From Chloroflexota bacterium (lineage in GTDB: Bacteria > Chloroflexota > Dehalococcoidia > Lucifugimonadales > Australimonadaceae), in NCBI GenBank assembly GCA_028875085.1, contig JAPPFU010000153.1, positions 1 through 7,465 on the forward strand: a DNA stretch of 7,465 nucleotides, in the 5' to 3' direction. The position numbers and the translations under genes were made by a program. The notes beneath the pieces are model-generated. The model worked only from the letters and a program-made list of their open reading frames with translations, was not told the DNA's origin and did no database searches. Below are positions 1 to 5,702 of this stretch, in pieces (position 1 is the first letter of the stretch; each line of letters starts with the position of its first letter).

Positions 1-223
1 TCGTGTCGCGGAACGCCACCAGGTCTTCGCCCAGCAGGCGCACCTCCACCGGCGCGCCGTCCGCCTCCGGCAACTCCGTCGAGAGCAGCGCCGGAATCCA
101 ATAGCGGCGCACCGTGTCCCCCATCGGCGTGCCGGGCCCCGTAAGGCATAGCAACTCGTTCGCCTCCCGCGGCAGCGGCGAGGCTGGGCCCGACATCAAC
201 GCCAATTGCTCGGCAGTGAGCAT
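1..223 (-). CDS. Rieske-type aromatic ring-hydroxylating oxygenase, N-terminal fragment (cut by window edge)
   Basis: Only the first 74 residues are in the window; the rest lies beyond base 1. The protein begins MLTAEQLALMSG and contains LTGPGTPMGDTVRRYWIPAL followed by VRLLGEDLVAFRDT. This is the N-terminal signature I recognise from Rieske [2Fe-2S] oxygenase alpha subunits of the phenoxybenzoate/vanillate-demethylase-like type, where RYWIPAL and LLGE-LVAFRD precede the CxH...CxxH cluster. That cluster itself is not visible here. Family members are about 350-450 residues and use O2 and electrons from a reductase to hydroxylate or demethylate aromatic substrates in the cytoplasm. The ATG at 223 is supported by AGGAG at 235-231 on the minus strand, 7 bases upstream. 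It is divergent from the hydrolase at 375, and with the extradiol dioxygenase at 1323-2195 it suggests aromatic catabolism. The family call is fairly sure; the substrate is unknown. Confidence 0.8.
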   Translation of the reverse strand, partial: MLTAEQLALMSGPASPLPREANELLCLTGPGTPMGDTVRRYWIPALLSTELPEADGAPVEVRLLGEDLVAFRDT

Positions 224-230
224 TCCGTCG

Positions 231-235
231 CTCCT
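231..235 (-). promoter_or_regulatory. Ribosome binding site of the Rieske oxygenase gene
   Basis: On the minus strand this reads AGGAG and ends 7 bases before the ATG at 223. It fixes the start of the partial Rieske gene. A TATAGG hexamer overlaps it at 238-233; this could be read as a -10 box, but the Shine-Dalgarno reading is stronger. Confidence 0.65.
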
Positions 236-279
236 ATAGCCGAAGGCTGCGGGCTCGCACAGGCGGGGGAGTAGGTCGA

Positions 280-297
280 GGCGGCGATTCCGCCGCC
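280..297. repeat. Inverted repeat (7-bp stem, 4-base loop) in the divergent region
   Basis: The bases read GGCGGCG, loop ATTC, then CGCCGCC, a perfect 7-bp GC stem. There is no T-run on either side, so it is not an intrinsic terminator. Its position, about mid-way between two divergent start codons, would suit an operator or a structured leader of the minus-strand gene. In DNA this GC-rich, short GC stems also arise by chance. Confidence 0.4.
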
Positions 298-374
298 GTC
301 TCGCCCATGCGAAGCGGTTGGCAAGTGTAGACGCGCGCCGCGTAGGTGTAAAGTGCGGACGGAAAGGCGCCGGC

Positions 375-1310
375 GTGTCGGATACCCACCAAGAATACTC
401 AGCTGACGGTCTCGAGGAGCGCAACCTGCGCTTCGCGGACGTGGCGGGCGTTCGCACTCGCTACTACGAGGGCGGGAGCGGCGAACCACTCGTCCTCTTC
501 CACGGCGGGCAGTACGGCCATCTCTACTCGCTCGACTCGTGGAGCCTCAACCTGCCGGGCCTCGAGCGCGACTTCCACGTCTTCGCGCCCGACAAGCTCG
601 GCCAGGGTTTCACCCCGCCTCCCGCCCGCGACGAGGACTACACCTATGAGGCGCTGTACGAGCACGCCGCCGCCTTCCTCGAAGCGATGGGCGCCGCGCC
701 CTACCACCTCGTCGGACACTCGCGCGGCGGGTTGCTAGTGGCCGACCTCGCGTTGCGCGCTCCCGAACTCGTGCGCAAGGTCGTGCTAGTCGACTCCAAT
801 ACGCTTGCTCCCAACAGCCCCTACGCGCCGCCGGGCATCTTCTACCAGAGCCTGCCCTCTCACGCGGCCTTCCACCCGCCGAGCGTGAGCGGCCCGCTGA
901 CCATCGAGAGCGTTCGCGCCGAGCCGGTCGCCCAGTCCTACTCGACCGCGCACGTCACCCCTGACTTCATCGAGCGGATGTGGCGCATCGCTCAGCTGCC
1001 CCAGACGGCGGAGGCGCGCGAACGGATGGCGGAGGCGAACGAGCGCGTCTGGCTGCCGAGCATGAACGCCGGCAAGCGGGAAACGCTCGACGCCATCGAC
1101 CGCGGCGGCCTGCCCGTCCCGACGCTGCTGGTCTGGGGCGCCAACGACCTCTCCGCGCCCCTGCCCGTCTCCGGCTACCAACTCTACGAGCGGTTGGCCT
1201 CCGCGACCGCCGACCTCGAGTTCGCGGTGCTCAACCGCGCCGGGCACTACTGCTTCCGCGAGCAGCCCCGGCGCTTCAACCGCCTCTTGCGCAGCTTCCT
1301 GCTGGACTAG
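375..1310 (+). CDS. Alpha/beta hydrolase, meta-cleavage-product hydrolase-like (BphD/HsaD/MhpC type)
   Basis: A cytoplasmic serine hydrolase of the alpha/beta fold, 311 residues from the GTG at 375. That start is chosen because GGAAAGG (361-367) lies 7 bases upstream. A longer in-frame TTG start at 318 would add 19 unhelpful residues and read through the probable promoter. Visible elements are the oxyanion-loop HGG at residues 43-45, nucleophile elbow GHSRG with Ser116, acid Asp258 in VWGANDLSAP, and base His291 in NRAGHYCF. The core fold continues to the C-terminus (FNRLLRSFLL), and the lid is roughly residues 145-235. C-C bond hydrolases that cut ring-opened dienoates share this layout and length (about 280-310). 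The converging neighbour is an extradiol dioxygenase that would make such a substrate, which favours this role. Other alpha/beta hydrolases (haloalkane dehalogenase, esterase, epoxide hydrolase) look alike, so family is certain and reaction inferred. Confidence 0.85.
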   Translation: MSDTHQEYSADGLEERNLRFADVAGVRTRYYEGGSGEPLVLFHGGQYGHLYSLDSWSLNLPGLERDFHVFAPDKLGQGFTPPPARDEDYTYEALYEHAAAFLEAMGAAPYHLVGHSRGGLLVADLALRAPELVRKVVLVDSNTLAPNSPYAPPGIFYQSLPSHAAFHPPSVSGPLTIESVRAEPVAQSYSTAHVTPDFIERMWRIAQLPQTAEARERMAEANERVWLPSMNAGKRETLDAIDRGGLPVPTLLVWGANDLSAPLPVSGYQLYERLASATADLEFAVLNRAGHYCFREQPRRFNRLLRSFLLD

Positions 1311-1322
1311 ACAAGCACTCCG

Positions 1323-2195
1323 CTAGCGCGCGACGGGCTGGTGCCCCCAGATGGCCGGGGAGACGTGGCGCTGCACGACCCACGTTGAGTCGTCGATGAG
1401 GCGCGCGCCCCAGCCGTACTCGATGTCGAACCCGGAGGGGCTGACCATGTAGAAGGAGAACATGTGGTCGTTGGTGTGGCGGCCGATGTCCAGGGACAAC
1501 GGTGTCCCGAACTCCTTGCAGCGGTAGTAGGCGAGGCCCACGTCGTCGAGGTTCTTCACCTCGAGCATGATGTGCTGCAAGTGGCGCGGCACGTCCGCCT
1601 CTACGATGGCGATGGAGTGGTGGCGCGGATTGCAGTGGAAGAAGACCGCTTCGCCCAAGACCGGCACGTCGATGTAGTCGCTCACCTTGAACCCGAGCAC
1701 GTCGCGGTAGAAGGCCGTCGCCTCCTTGAGGTTCTTCTGGAATAGGATCATGTGCCCGAGCCCCAACGAGCCGGTGTTGAAGCCGCTGATGGGCGTCGCC
1801 GGGTGGAAGGGGCGCTCCCACAGGACGAGCGGGCCGCAGAAGATCTCGATCGGCGCCCCACTCGACTCCCGCAGCTTGATCATCCGCAGCACCTTGCGAT
1901 GCTCCAGCTCCTCCGGCGTCGCCTCCTCGAACGCCACGCCGTGCTTGGTCAAGTGCTCCGCCATCTCATCCAGCGCCTCGACGGTCGGAACCTCCCAGCC
2001 GACGAACACCACGTCGTCCTCGCCCGTGGGGGTCAGCGCGAGGCGGTGGTGATGCTCGTCCATTCGCAGGTAGACGGTGCCATCGGCGCCTTGCTCGCTC
2101 TCTTGCATGCCCAGCACGCCCGTCGTGGCGAACGCGCGCCAGCGCTCGATATCCGACACGCCGAGGCCGATGTAGCCGAGTCCTGAGATGCCCAT
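1323..2195 (-). CDS. Type I extradiol ring-cleavage dioxygenase (2,3-dihydroxybiphenyl dioxygenase / HsaC-like, VOC superfamily)
   Basis: 290 residues, full length for the BphC/HsaC family (about 290-300). Two vicinal-oxygen-chelate domains are present: an N-terminal one (about 1-135, GLGYIGLGVSDIERW) without metal ligands, and a catalytic C-terminal one (about 143-275). By comparison with BphC, Fe(II) ligands are His148 (GLGHM), His208 (QHIMLEV) and Glu259 (FDIEYGW). Active-site residues His193, His240, Asn242, Asp243 (GRHTNDH) and Tyr249 are all kept. It should cleave a catechol-type ring next to the hydroxyls with O2 in the cytoplasm, giving a yellow dienoate that the converging hydrolase (12-base gap) could split. 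The ATG at 2195 has AGGAGG (2210-2205) 9 bases upstream. Family is very sure. Whether the substrate is a biphenyl diol, a steroid 3,4-catechol or another catechol cannot be told. Confidence 0.93.
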   Translation of the reverse strand: MGISGLGYIGLGVSDIERWRAFATTGVLGMQESEQGADGTVYLRMDEHHHRLALTPTGEDDVVFVGWEVPTVEALDEMAEHLTKHGVAFEEATPEELEHRKVLRMIKLRESSGAPIEIFCGPLVLWERPFHPATPISGFNTGSLGLGHMILFQKNLKEATAFYRDVLGFKVSDYIDVPVLGEAVFFHCNPRHHSIAIVEADVPRHLQHIMLEVKNLDDVGLAYYRCKEFGTPLSLDIGRHTNDHMFSFYMVSPSGFDIEYGWGARLIDDSTWVVQRHVSPAIWGHQPVAR

Positions 2196-2204
2196 AGCCG
2201 CTTG

Positions 2205-2210
2205 CCTCCT
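2205..2210 (-). promoter_or_regulatory. Strong ribosome binding site of the extradiol dioxygenase gene
   Basis: On the minus strand it reads AGGAGG within GAGAGGAGG, 9 bases before the ATG at 2195. This is the best Shine-Dalgarno in the left half and fixes the start. The divergent cation transporter gene next door has none. Confidence 0.7.
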
Positions 2211-2268
2211 CTCGCAGCGTTGCCCCGGCCCGCCGCCGGAGCCGCTAGCCTATGCCGCGATTTGGCGC

Positions 2269-2274
2269 TATCGT
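2269..2274 (+). promoter_or_regulatory. Candidate -10 element of a leaderless cation-transporter mRNA
   Basis: TATCGT lies 6 bases before the ATG at 2281, so transcription would start at or next to the start codon. There is no Shine-Dalgarno in the 30 bases upstream, which fits a leaderless transcript. A -35 at 17-base spacing (TAGCCT, 2246-2251) is poor. The hexamer sits in the inverted repeat GCTA-TCG-TAGC (2267-2277), which also gives a -10-like sequence on the other strand. Confidence 0.35.
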
Positions 2275-2278
2275 AGCA
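2270..2278 (-). promoter_or_regulatory. Candidate extended -10 promoter for the extradiol dioxygenase gene
   Basis: On the minus strand the bases read TGC TACGAT, an extended -10 (TGn plus a hexamer matching TATAAT at four positions). It would give a leader of about 65-70 bases that includes the AGGAGG site. The 10-mer GTGCTACGAT differs by one base from GTGCTATGAT before tatA. It overlaps the plus-strand -10-like hexamer of the cation transporter gene. No clear -35 was seen, as is usual for extended -10 promoters. Inferred from sequence only. Confidence 0.4.
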
Positions 2279-2280
2279 CT

Positions 2281-3300
2281 ATGGCGCGCCACCATCACCA
2301 CGGCGGCGGACACGGCCACTCCCACGGCGGCGGCGAGGGCCACGGCCATACGCACGGCGTGGTCGATCCCACCATCGCGACCACGAGCCGCGGCATCTGG
2401 GCCATCAAGTGGTCGTTCGTCGGCCTCGGCCTGACCGCGGCCGCGCAGATGGTCGTCTACGTTCTTTCCGGCAGCGTGGCGCTGCTCGCCGACACCATCC
2501 ACAACATCGGCGACGCCCTCACCGCCGTCCCGCTCTGGATCGCGTTCCTGTTCGCGCGCCGCCCTCCGAGCCGTAGGTTCACCTACGGCTTCGGGCGCGT
2601 CGAGGACTTCGCCGGCCTCATCATCGTCCTCATCATCCTCTTCAGCGCCGCCGCCGCCGCTTACCAGTCCATCGACAGGCTTTTGAACCCCCAAGACATC
2701 AGTTTAGTGTGGGCGGTGGCCGCCGCCGGCGCCGTCGGCTTCATCGGGAACGAGGCCGTCGCCCTCTTCCGCATCCGCGTCGGGCGCGAGATAAACAGCG
2801 CCGCCCTGGTCGCCGACGGCTACCACGCGCGCACGGACGGCCTCACCAGCCTCGGCGTCTTCATCGGCGCTCTCGTCATCTGGGCGGGCTACCCCATCGC
2901 CGACCCCATCGTCGGCCTCGCCATCAGCGCCCTCATCGCGCGCATCGTCTACCAGTCGGCCAAGTCGGTCTTCGCGCGTATGCTGGACGGCGTTGACCCC
3001 GAGACGCTGGGCGAGATAGAGCACCAGGCCGCTCATGCCCCCGGCGTGCGGAGCGTCACCTACGTCCGCGCGCGCTGGCTAGGCCACCGCCTCCACGCCG
3101 AGGTGCACGTAACGCCGACCGGCGACCTCTCGCTAGAAGGGGCGCACGAACTCGGCAAGCGCGTCGCGCACTCCCTCAGCCACGCCATCCCCTACCTGGG
3201 CGACGCGGTCGTGCACGTCGATCCCATCGGCGAGCCTGGCATCAGCCACCACCGCATCGCCGAGCACGAGCACGACCACCTTCCCGCCCACAGCCACTAG
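2281..3300 (+). CDS. Cation diffusion facilitator (Zn2+/divalent metal : H+ antiporter, ZitB/CzcD-like)
   Basis: 339 residues from the ATG at 2281; a longer reading frame from 2188 lacks any start signal and would overlap the divergent gene. An inner-membrane efflux protein of the CDF family. The cytosolic N-terminus (residues 4-25) is packed with His-Gly pairs. Six membrane segments follow (roughly 43-63, 67-91, 108-128, 143-163, 188-206, 207-225). The metal site is made by His74/Asp78 in TM2 (HNIGD) and His182/Asp186 in TM5 (HARTD). The His-Asp pairing is typical of Zn2+/Cd2+ carriers, whereas Asp-Asp in TM2 marks YiiP. A YGFGRVED loop leads into TM3. The cytosolic C-terminal domain (about 235-317, ending VVHVDP) is the usual dimer domain, with a second His-rich tail (HEHDHLPAHSH). 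It converges on the nucleotidyltransferase with an 11-base gap. The precise metal is inferred. Confidence 0.93.
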   Translation: MARHHHHGGGHGHSHGGGEGHGHTHGVVDPTIATTSRGIWAIKWSFVGLGLTAAAQMVVYVLSGSVALLADTIHNIGDALTAVPLWIAFLFARRPPSRRFTYGFGRVEDFAGLIIVLIILFSAAAAAYQSIDRLLNPQDISLVWAVAAAGAVGFIGNEAVALFRIRVGREINSAALVADGYHARTDGLTSLGVFIGALVIWAGYPIADPIVGLAISALIARIVYQSAKSVFARMLDGVDPETLGEIEHQAAHAPGVRSVTYVRARWLGHRLHAEVHVTPTGDLSLEGAHELGKRVAHSLSHAIPYLGDAVVHVDPIGEPGISHHRIAEHEHDHLPAHSH

Positions 3301-3311
3301 CGCCGACGCGC

Positions 3312-4031
3312 CTACTCCCGCGCGCTCCTTACCGCCTCGCGCAACCGCTCCTCCGCCAACCCGAGGTCCTTCAGCGTTTCTACCGACTGCCAATAGCCGG
3401 TGCAGCCCCACCAGGCCAACCGCCCCTCCTGCGCCAGCGCGGGGAACACCGCCGTCTCGTGGTCGCCCTCCTCAGGGAAGCGCGCCAGCGCACGCGGCGA
3501 CAGCACGTAGACGCCTGCGTTGATCCAGTAGGGCAGCGCCGGCTTCTCCTCGAACCCGCGCACCAACCCGTCCTCTCCCGCCTCCACGATGCCGTACTGG
3601 CTCACCAACCGCTTGAGCAACAGCGTCGCGTCCGCGCCCGTCCGCTCGTGGGCCGCCGCCAACTCCGACAGCGCCTGGTCGGTAACCACATCGCCGTTGG
3701 TCGCCACAACGTCTCCGTCCGCCCGCGCGTGCTCGAACCCTTTGCGCAGGGCGCCGCCCCTGCCCAACGGGCGCTCCTCTTGCAGACACTCCACGCGCAG
3801 CCCTGCGACGCGCTCGACCGCGAAGTGGTCGCGCACCACCCCGCCCAGGTAGCCCGTCAGCACCACCGCCCGCTCCACGCCGTTGGCGCGCAGCCATTCG
3901 AGGTGATGCTCGAGGATAGGCCGCCCGTTCAGCTCCACCATCGGCTTCGGGCGGTCGTTCGTCAGCGGGCGCAGCCGCTCCCCTCTACCCCCGGCGAGCA
4001 CCAACGCTGTCTTCGGAACGCTTCCAAGCAC
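3312..4031 (-). CDS. Sugar-1-phosphate nucleotidyltransferase (NTP_transferase family, MurU/HddC/GMPP-like)
   Basis: 239 residues from the GTG at 4031. The enzyme joins an NTP to a sugar 1-phosphate to make a nucleotide sugar and pyrophosphate. Visible motifs are the nucleotide-binding LAGGRGERLRPLT (12-24) with PKPM at 29-32 minus one residue, PLGRGGALRKG (88-98), the metal-binding Asp in TNGDVV (111-116), GFEEKP (159-164), and the sugar-pocket YWINAGVYVLSP (168-179). There is no C-terminal beta-helix, so it is the short single-domain form (usual size 230-250). The start is not firm: the reading frame is open to 4142, but GTG 4031 is the start nearest the Rossmann motif that leaves a normal N-terminus. 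It has no Shine-Dalgarno but has a -10-like TAGACT 7 bases upstream. Which sugar and nucleotide it uses (GMP-mannose/heptose or UDP-MurNAc) cannot be read. No glycan gene lies beside it. Confidence 0.9.
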   Translation of the reverse strand: MLGSVPKTALVLAGGRGERLRPLTNDRPKPMVELNGRPILEHHLEWLRANGVERAVVLTGYLGGVVRDHFAVERVAGLRVECLQEERPLGRGGALRKGFEHARADGDVVATNGDVVTDQALSELAAAHERTGADATLLLKRLVSQYGIVEAGEDGLVRGFEEKPALPYWINAGVYVLSPRALARFPEEGDHETAVFPALAQEGRLAWWGCTGYWQSVETLKDLGLAEERLREAVRSARE

Positions 4032-4038
4032 GGCGCCA

Positions 4039-4044
4039 AGTCTA
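4039..4044 (-). promoter_or_regulatory. Candidate -10 element of a leaderless nucleotidyltransferase mRNA
   Basis: On the minus strand TAGACT (four matches to TATAAT) is followed by 7 bases and then the GTG at 4031. No Shine-Dalgarno lies in front of that GTG. TTTACG, 19 bases further upstream, is a weak -35 candidate. The arrangement repeats that of the cation transporter gene and supports the chosen start, but is inference. Confidence 0.35.
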
Positions 4045-4121
4045 GAACACGCGCCCGCCGCCGCGTAAACCCTCTGGCCTACCGCGCGCCCGTAATTCGC
4101 CCCGAGGGCGCTTGCGGAGTG

Positions 4122-4130
4122 TGCTATGAT
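4122..4130 (+). promoter_or_regulatory. Extended -10 promoter of tatA
   Basis: TGC TATGAT is a TGn-extended -10 with five of six matches to TATAAT. Transcription would begin near 4137, leaving a leader of about 24 bases with the GGGGAG ribosome site. TTGCGG at 4112-4117 is only 7 bases away, too close to be its -35. The upstream GTGCTA half is shared with the candidate promoter of the extradiol dioxygenase gene. Confidence 0.55.
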
Positions 4131-4144
4131 GCGGAGCATCACGC

Positions 4145-4150
4145 GGGGAG
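4145..4150 (+). promoter_or_regulatory. Ribosome binding site of tatA
   Basis: GGGGAG lies 10 bases before the ATG at 4161 and fixes the start of this short gene. Confidence 0.55.
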
Positions 4151-4160
4151 AGACGCTCGC

Positions 4161-4379
4161 ATGCCCTTCGGAATGGGTTGGCCGGAACTCACCATCATCC
4201 TCGTCATCGTGCTCATCATCTTCGGCGCGAGCAGGGTGCCTGAGGTCGGGCGCGCCATCGGCAGCGGTATCCGCGAGTTCCGCCGCACGGTCACCGGCTC
4301 GGAGGACGACGCGTCGTCCAAGAGCGCCGACGCCAAGGACGCTCAGAAGGAAGGCGCGGAGACCGCCGAGAAGCGGTAG
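4161..4379 (+). CDS. tatA: Sec-independent (twin-arginine) translocase subunit TatA
   Basis: 72 residues, normal for TatA. A very short periplasmic N-terminus (MPFGMGWPEL) leads into one membrane helix (about 8-21, ELTIILVIVLIIFG). Next come the hinge FGASR (21-25) and the amphipathic helix (RVPEVGRAIGSGIREFRR), matching the family pattern FGxxRxPExxRxxG. A charged, disordered tail rich in Asp, Lys, Ala and Glu follows. TatA oligomers form or thin the membrane at the passage site for folded proteins with RR signal peptides, together with TatC. The gene has its own extended -10 promoter and GGGGAG site. It stands apart from tatB-tatC, which lie on the opposite strand beyond the convergent MFS gene (21-base gap). 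FG rather than GP at the hinge separates it from the TatB-like protein at 6424-6714. Confidence 0.92.
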   Translation: MPFGMGWPELTIILVIVLIIFGASRVPEVGRAIGSGIREFRRTVTGSEDDASSKSADAKDAQKEGAETAEKR

Positions 4380-4400
4380 CGTCCTCCCGCCCGTCGCGCT

Positions 4401-5693
4401 TCACGCTCCCGCGCTTGCCGCCGCCGTCTCGCTTGTCGGCCTCCTCGGGCGGCGCACCGCCGCCATCAACGCCGCTCCGGCCACCGACAGCGCGGTGAAC
4501 GTGATGAACGCCGGTTCGTAGCGCCCCGTCAGGTCGAAGAACGCCCCCGCCACCGTCGGCCCCAAGGCGAGGCCCAGGCCCCGCACCACGTTCACCACGC
4601 CGCTGATCGACCCTAGCCAGTCGCGCCCGTAGAAGAAGGCCACCAGCACCGTCGGCAGCGTCATGAAGCCGCCGACCACCATTCCGAACCCGAACGCGAA
4701 GACGAACGCTGGCGCTGCGCTGTGGACGAACAGCAGCAGCGCCATAATCCCCGCCAGCGCGCAGTTGGCCGCCACCATCAACGCCTTGGGCGACGCGCGG
4801 TCGGCTAGCCAGCCGAACGCCACGCTGCCCGCCGCCAGCCCCACCGCGAACGTGCTCACCACTGCCGCGCCGATAGTCGAGTCCAGCCCGCGCTCGAGGT
4901 AGTAGGGCATCTGGTGGAACCCGACGCCCGTCGTAACCAGGCTCTCGAAGAAGATGGACGCCATGAGCAGCCACAGCGCCCTGCTCCTCAGCGCCTGGCG
5001 GACGGTCCACGATTCGGCGACCGGACGGCGTGTCCGTAGCTCCGCTCCTTTTTCTGCGTCGCCGTCCATCGCCAACCCCACGTCCTCCGGGCGGCGCACC
5101 AGCAGCAGCAGCGCCGGGATGACTCCCAAGCCGACCGCCAGCGCCCCCAGCGCAAACCACGCCATGCGCCAGCCCACCGTCTCAATGGCGTACTGCACGG
5201 CCACAGGCGCGGCCATCAGCCCGATGGCCGATATGCCGAGCAGCACGGCGCCCCCCGTGCCGCGCCGCCGCTCGCACCAGTTCGCCACCGCCACCGGCGT
5301 GGAGAAGAGCATCAGCCCCTGTCCGGCGCAGCGCACGAGCGCGTAGGCGGCAACGAACACGCCGAGGCTGCCCATGCCCGCCAGCGCGAAGCACCCCGCC
5401 CCCACCAGCAATCCGCCCAACGCAACCACCATCCGCGGTCCGAACCGGTCGACCAACCGCCCCACCCACGGCCCGGTCAGCGCCGTGCCGATGCTGCCCA
5501 TCGTCGTCGCGCTCGCTATCGCCGTAACGCTCCACCCGAACTCCTCCGTCAGCACCGGCAGGAAGAGCGTGGAGACCTCGACGGCGGAGGAGACGCGCGC
5601 GATGTTGGCGGCGCCCGCGACGCCGACGATCGCCCATCCGTAGAAGAAGGGCGCGGACACGGCGAGGCGCTTGCCCGGCGCGGGTATGCGCAT
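4401..5693 (-). CDS. Major facilitator superfamily transporter (monocarboxylate/oxalate-formate-like group)
   Basis: 430 residues with about 12 hydrophobic segments in two six-helix halves, joined by a charged cytosolic loop (about 199-235). The entry segment FFYGWAIVG (16-24) and FLPVLTEEFGW (44-54) are typical of the MCT/OFA-like branch. So are the loop 2-3 signature GRLVDRFGPR (78-87), the RRPEDVGL linker (200-207), and the equivalent GWLADRASPK (294-303) in the second half. It should be a proton- or gradient-driven inner-membrane carrier of small organic anions or drugs; the substrate is not readable. The ATG at 5693 begins 9 bases after the tatC stop, so it is probably the last gene of the maf-tatB-tatC unit, although only a weak GGGGCG precedes it. 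An aromatic-acid uptake role would suit the nearby catabolic genes, but that is speculation. Confidence 0.88.
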   Translation of the reverse strand: MRIPAPGKRLAVSAPFFYGWAIVGVAGAANIARVSSAVEVSTLFLPVLTEEFGWSVTAIASATTMGSIGTALTGPWVGRLVDRFGPRMVVALGGLLVGAGCFALAGMGSLGVFVAAYALVRCAGQGLMLFSTPVAVANWCERRRGTGGAVLLGISAIGLMAAPVAVQYAIETVGWRMAWFALGALAVGLGVIPALLLLVRRPEDVGLAMDGDAEKGAELRTRRPVAESWTVRQALRSRALWLLMASIFFESLVTTGVGFHQMPYYLERGLDSTIGAAVVSTFAVGLAAGSVAFGWLADRASPKALMVAANCALAGIMALLLFVHSAAPAFVFAFGFGMVVGGFMTLPTVLVAFFYGRDWLGSISGVVNVVRGLGLALGPTVAGAFFDLTGRYEPAFITFTALSVAGAALMAAVRRPRRPTSETAAASAGA

Positions 5694-5702
5694 AGCGGCG
5701 CG

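Larger units (their letters stand above)
224..374. promoter_or_regulatory. Divergent intergenic region between the Rieske oxygenase and hydrolase genes
   Basis: These 151 bases separate two divergently transcribed catabolic genes and should hold both promoters. For the plus strand, TTGGCA at 318-323 could be a -35 element. TAGGTG (343-348) or TGTAAA (347-352) could be its -10, but the spacing is 19 or 23 bases, so the call is weak. A perfect GC hairpin sits at 280-297. No regulator gene lies beside it within the window. No convincing minus-strand promoter was found apart from TATAGG at 238-233, which overlaps the ribosome binding site. Confidence 0.45.
4032..4160. promoter_or_regulatory. Divergent intergenic region between the nucleotidyltransferase and tatA
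   Basis: 129 bases holding the tatA extended -10 (4122-4130) and the candidate leaderless -10 of the nucleotidyltransferase (4044-4039). The left part is locally less GC-rich around TCTAGAACAC and GTAAACC than the flanking genes. A minus-strand reading frame stays open across it, but it has no family similarity I can recognise and no start signal. Confidence 0.5.

Noticed and set aside
318..374. Longer TTG start for the alpha/beta hydrolase
   Set aside because: No ribosome site before the TTG. The extra 19 residues are unlike any hydrolase N-terminus, and GGAAAGG is well placed for the GTG at 375.
196..489. Minus-strand open frame spanning the Rieske start and the divergent region
   Set aside because: Arg/Pro/Ser-rich translation with no family resemblance; it overlaps two better supported genes and their control region.
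2188..2280. Extended N-terminus of the cation transporter
   Set aside because: It would overlap the divergent dioxygenase gene, is Pro-rich, and the His-rich N-terminus beginning MARHHHH at 2281 is the natural start.
4032..4142. 37-residue N-terminal extension of the nucleotidyltransferase from ATG 4142
   Set aside because: It would overlap the tatA promoter and place the LAGG nucleotide loop far from the N-terminus, unlike the family.
3459..4379. Long plus-strand open frame opposite the nucleotidyltransferase that runs into tatA
   Set aside because: The translation before 4161 is an Arg/His/Gln-rich antisense shadow; only the tatA part resembles a protein, and it has its own promoter and ribosome site.
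4380..4400. Terminator between tatA and the MFS gene
   Set aside because: The 21 bases have no stem with adjacent T-run on either strand.
4291..5160. Long minus-strand frame inside the MFS gene
   Set aside because: Gly/Arg/Ala-rich shadow of the transporter frame, without membrane segments or motifs.
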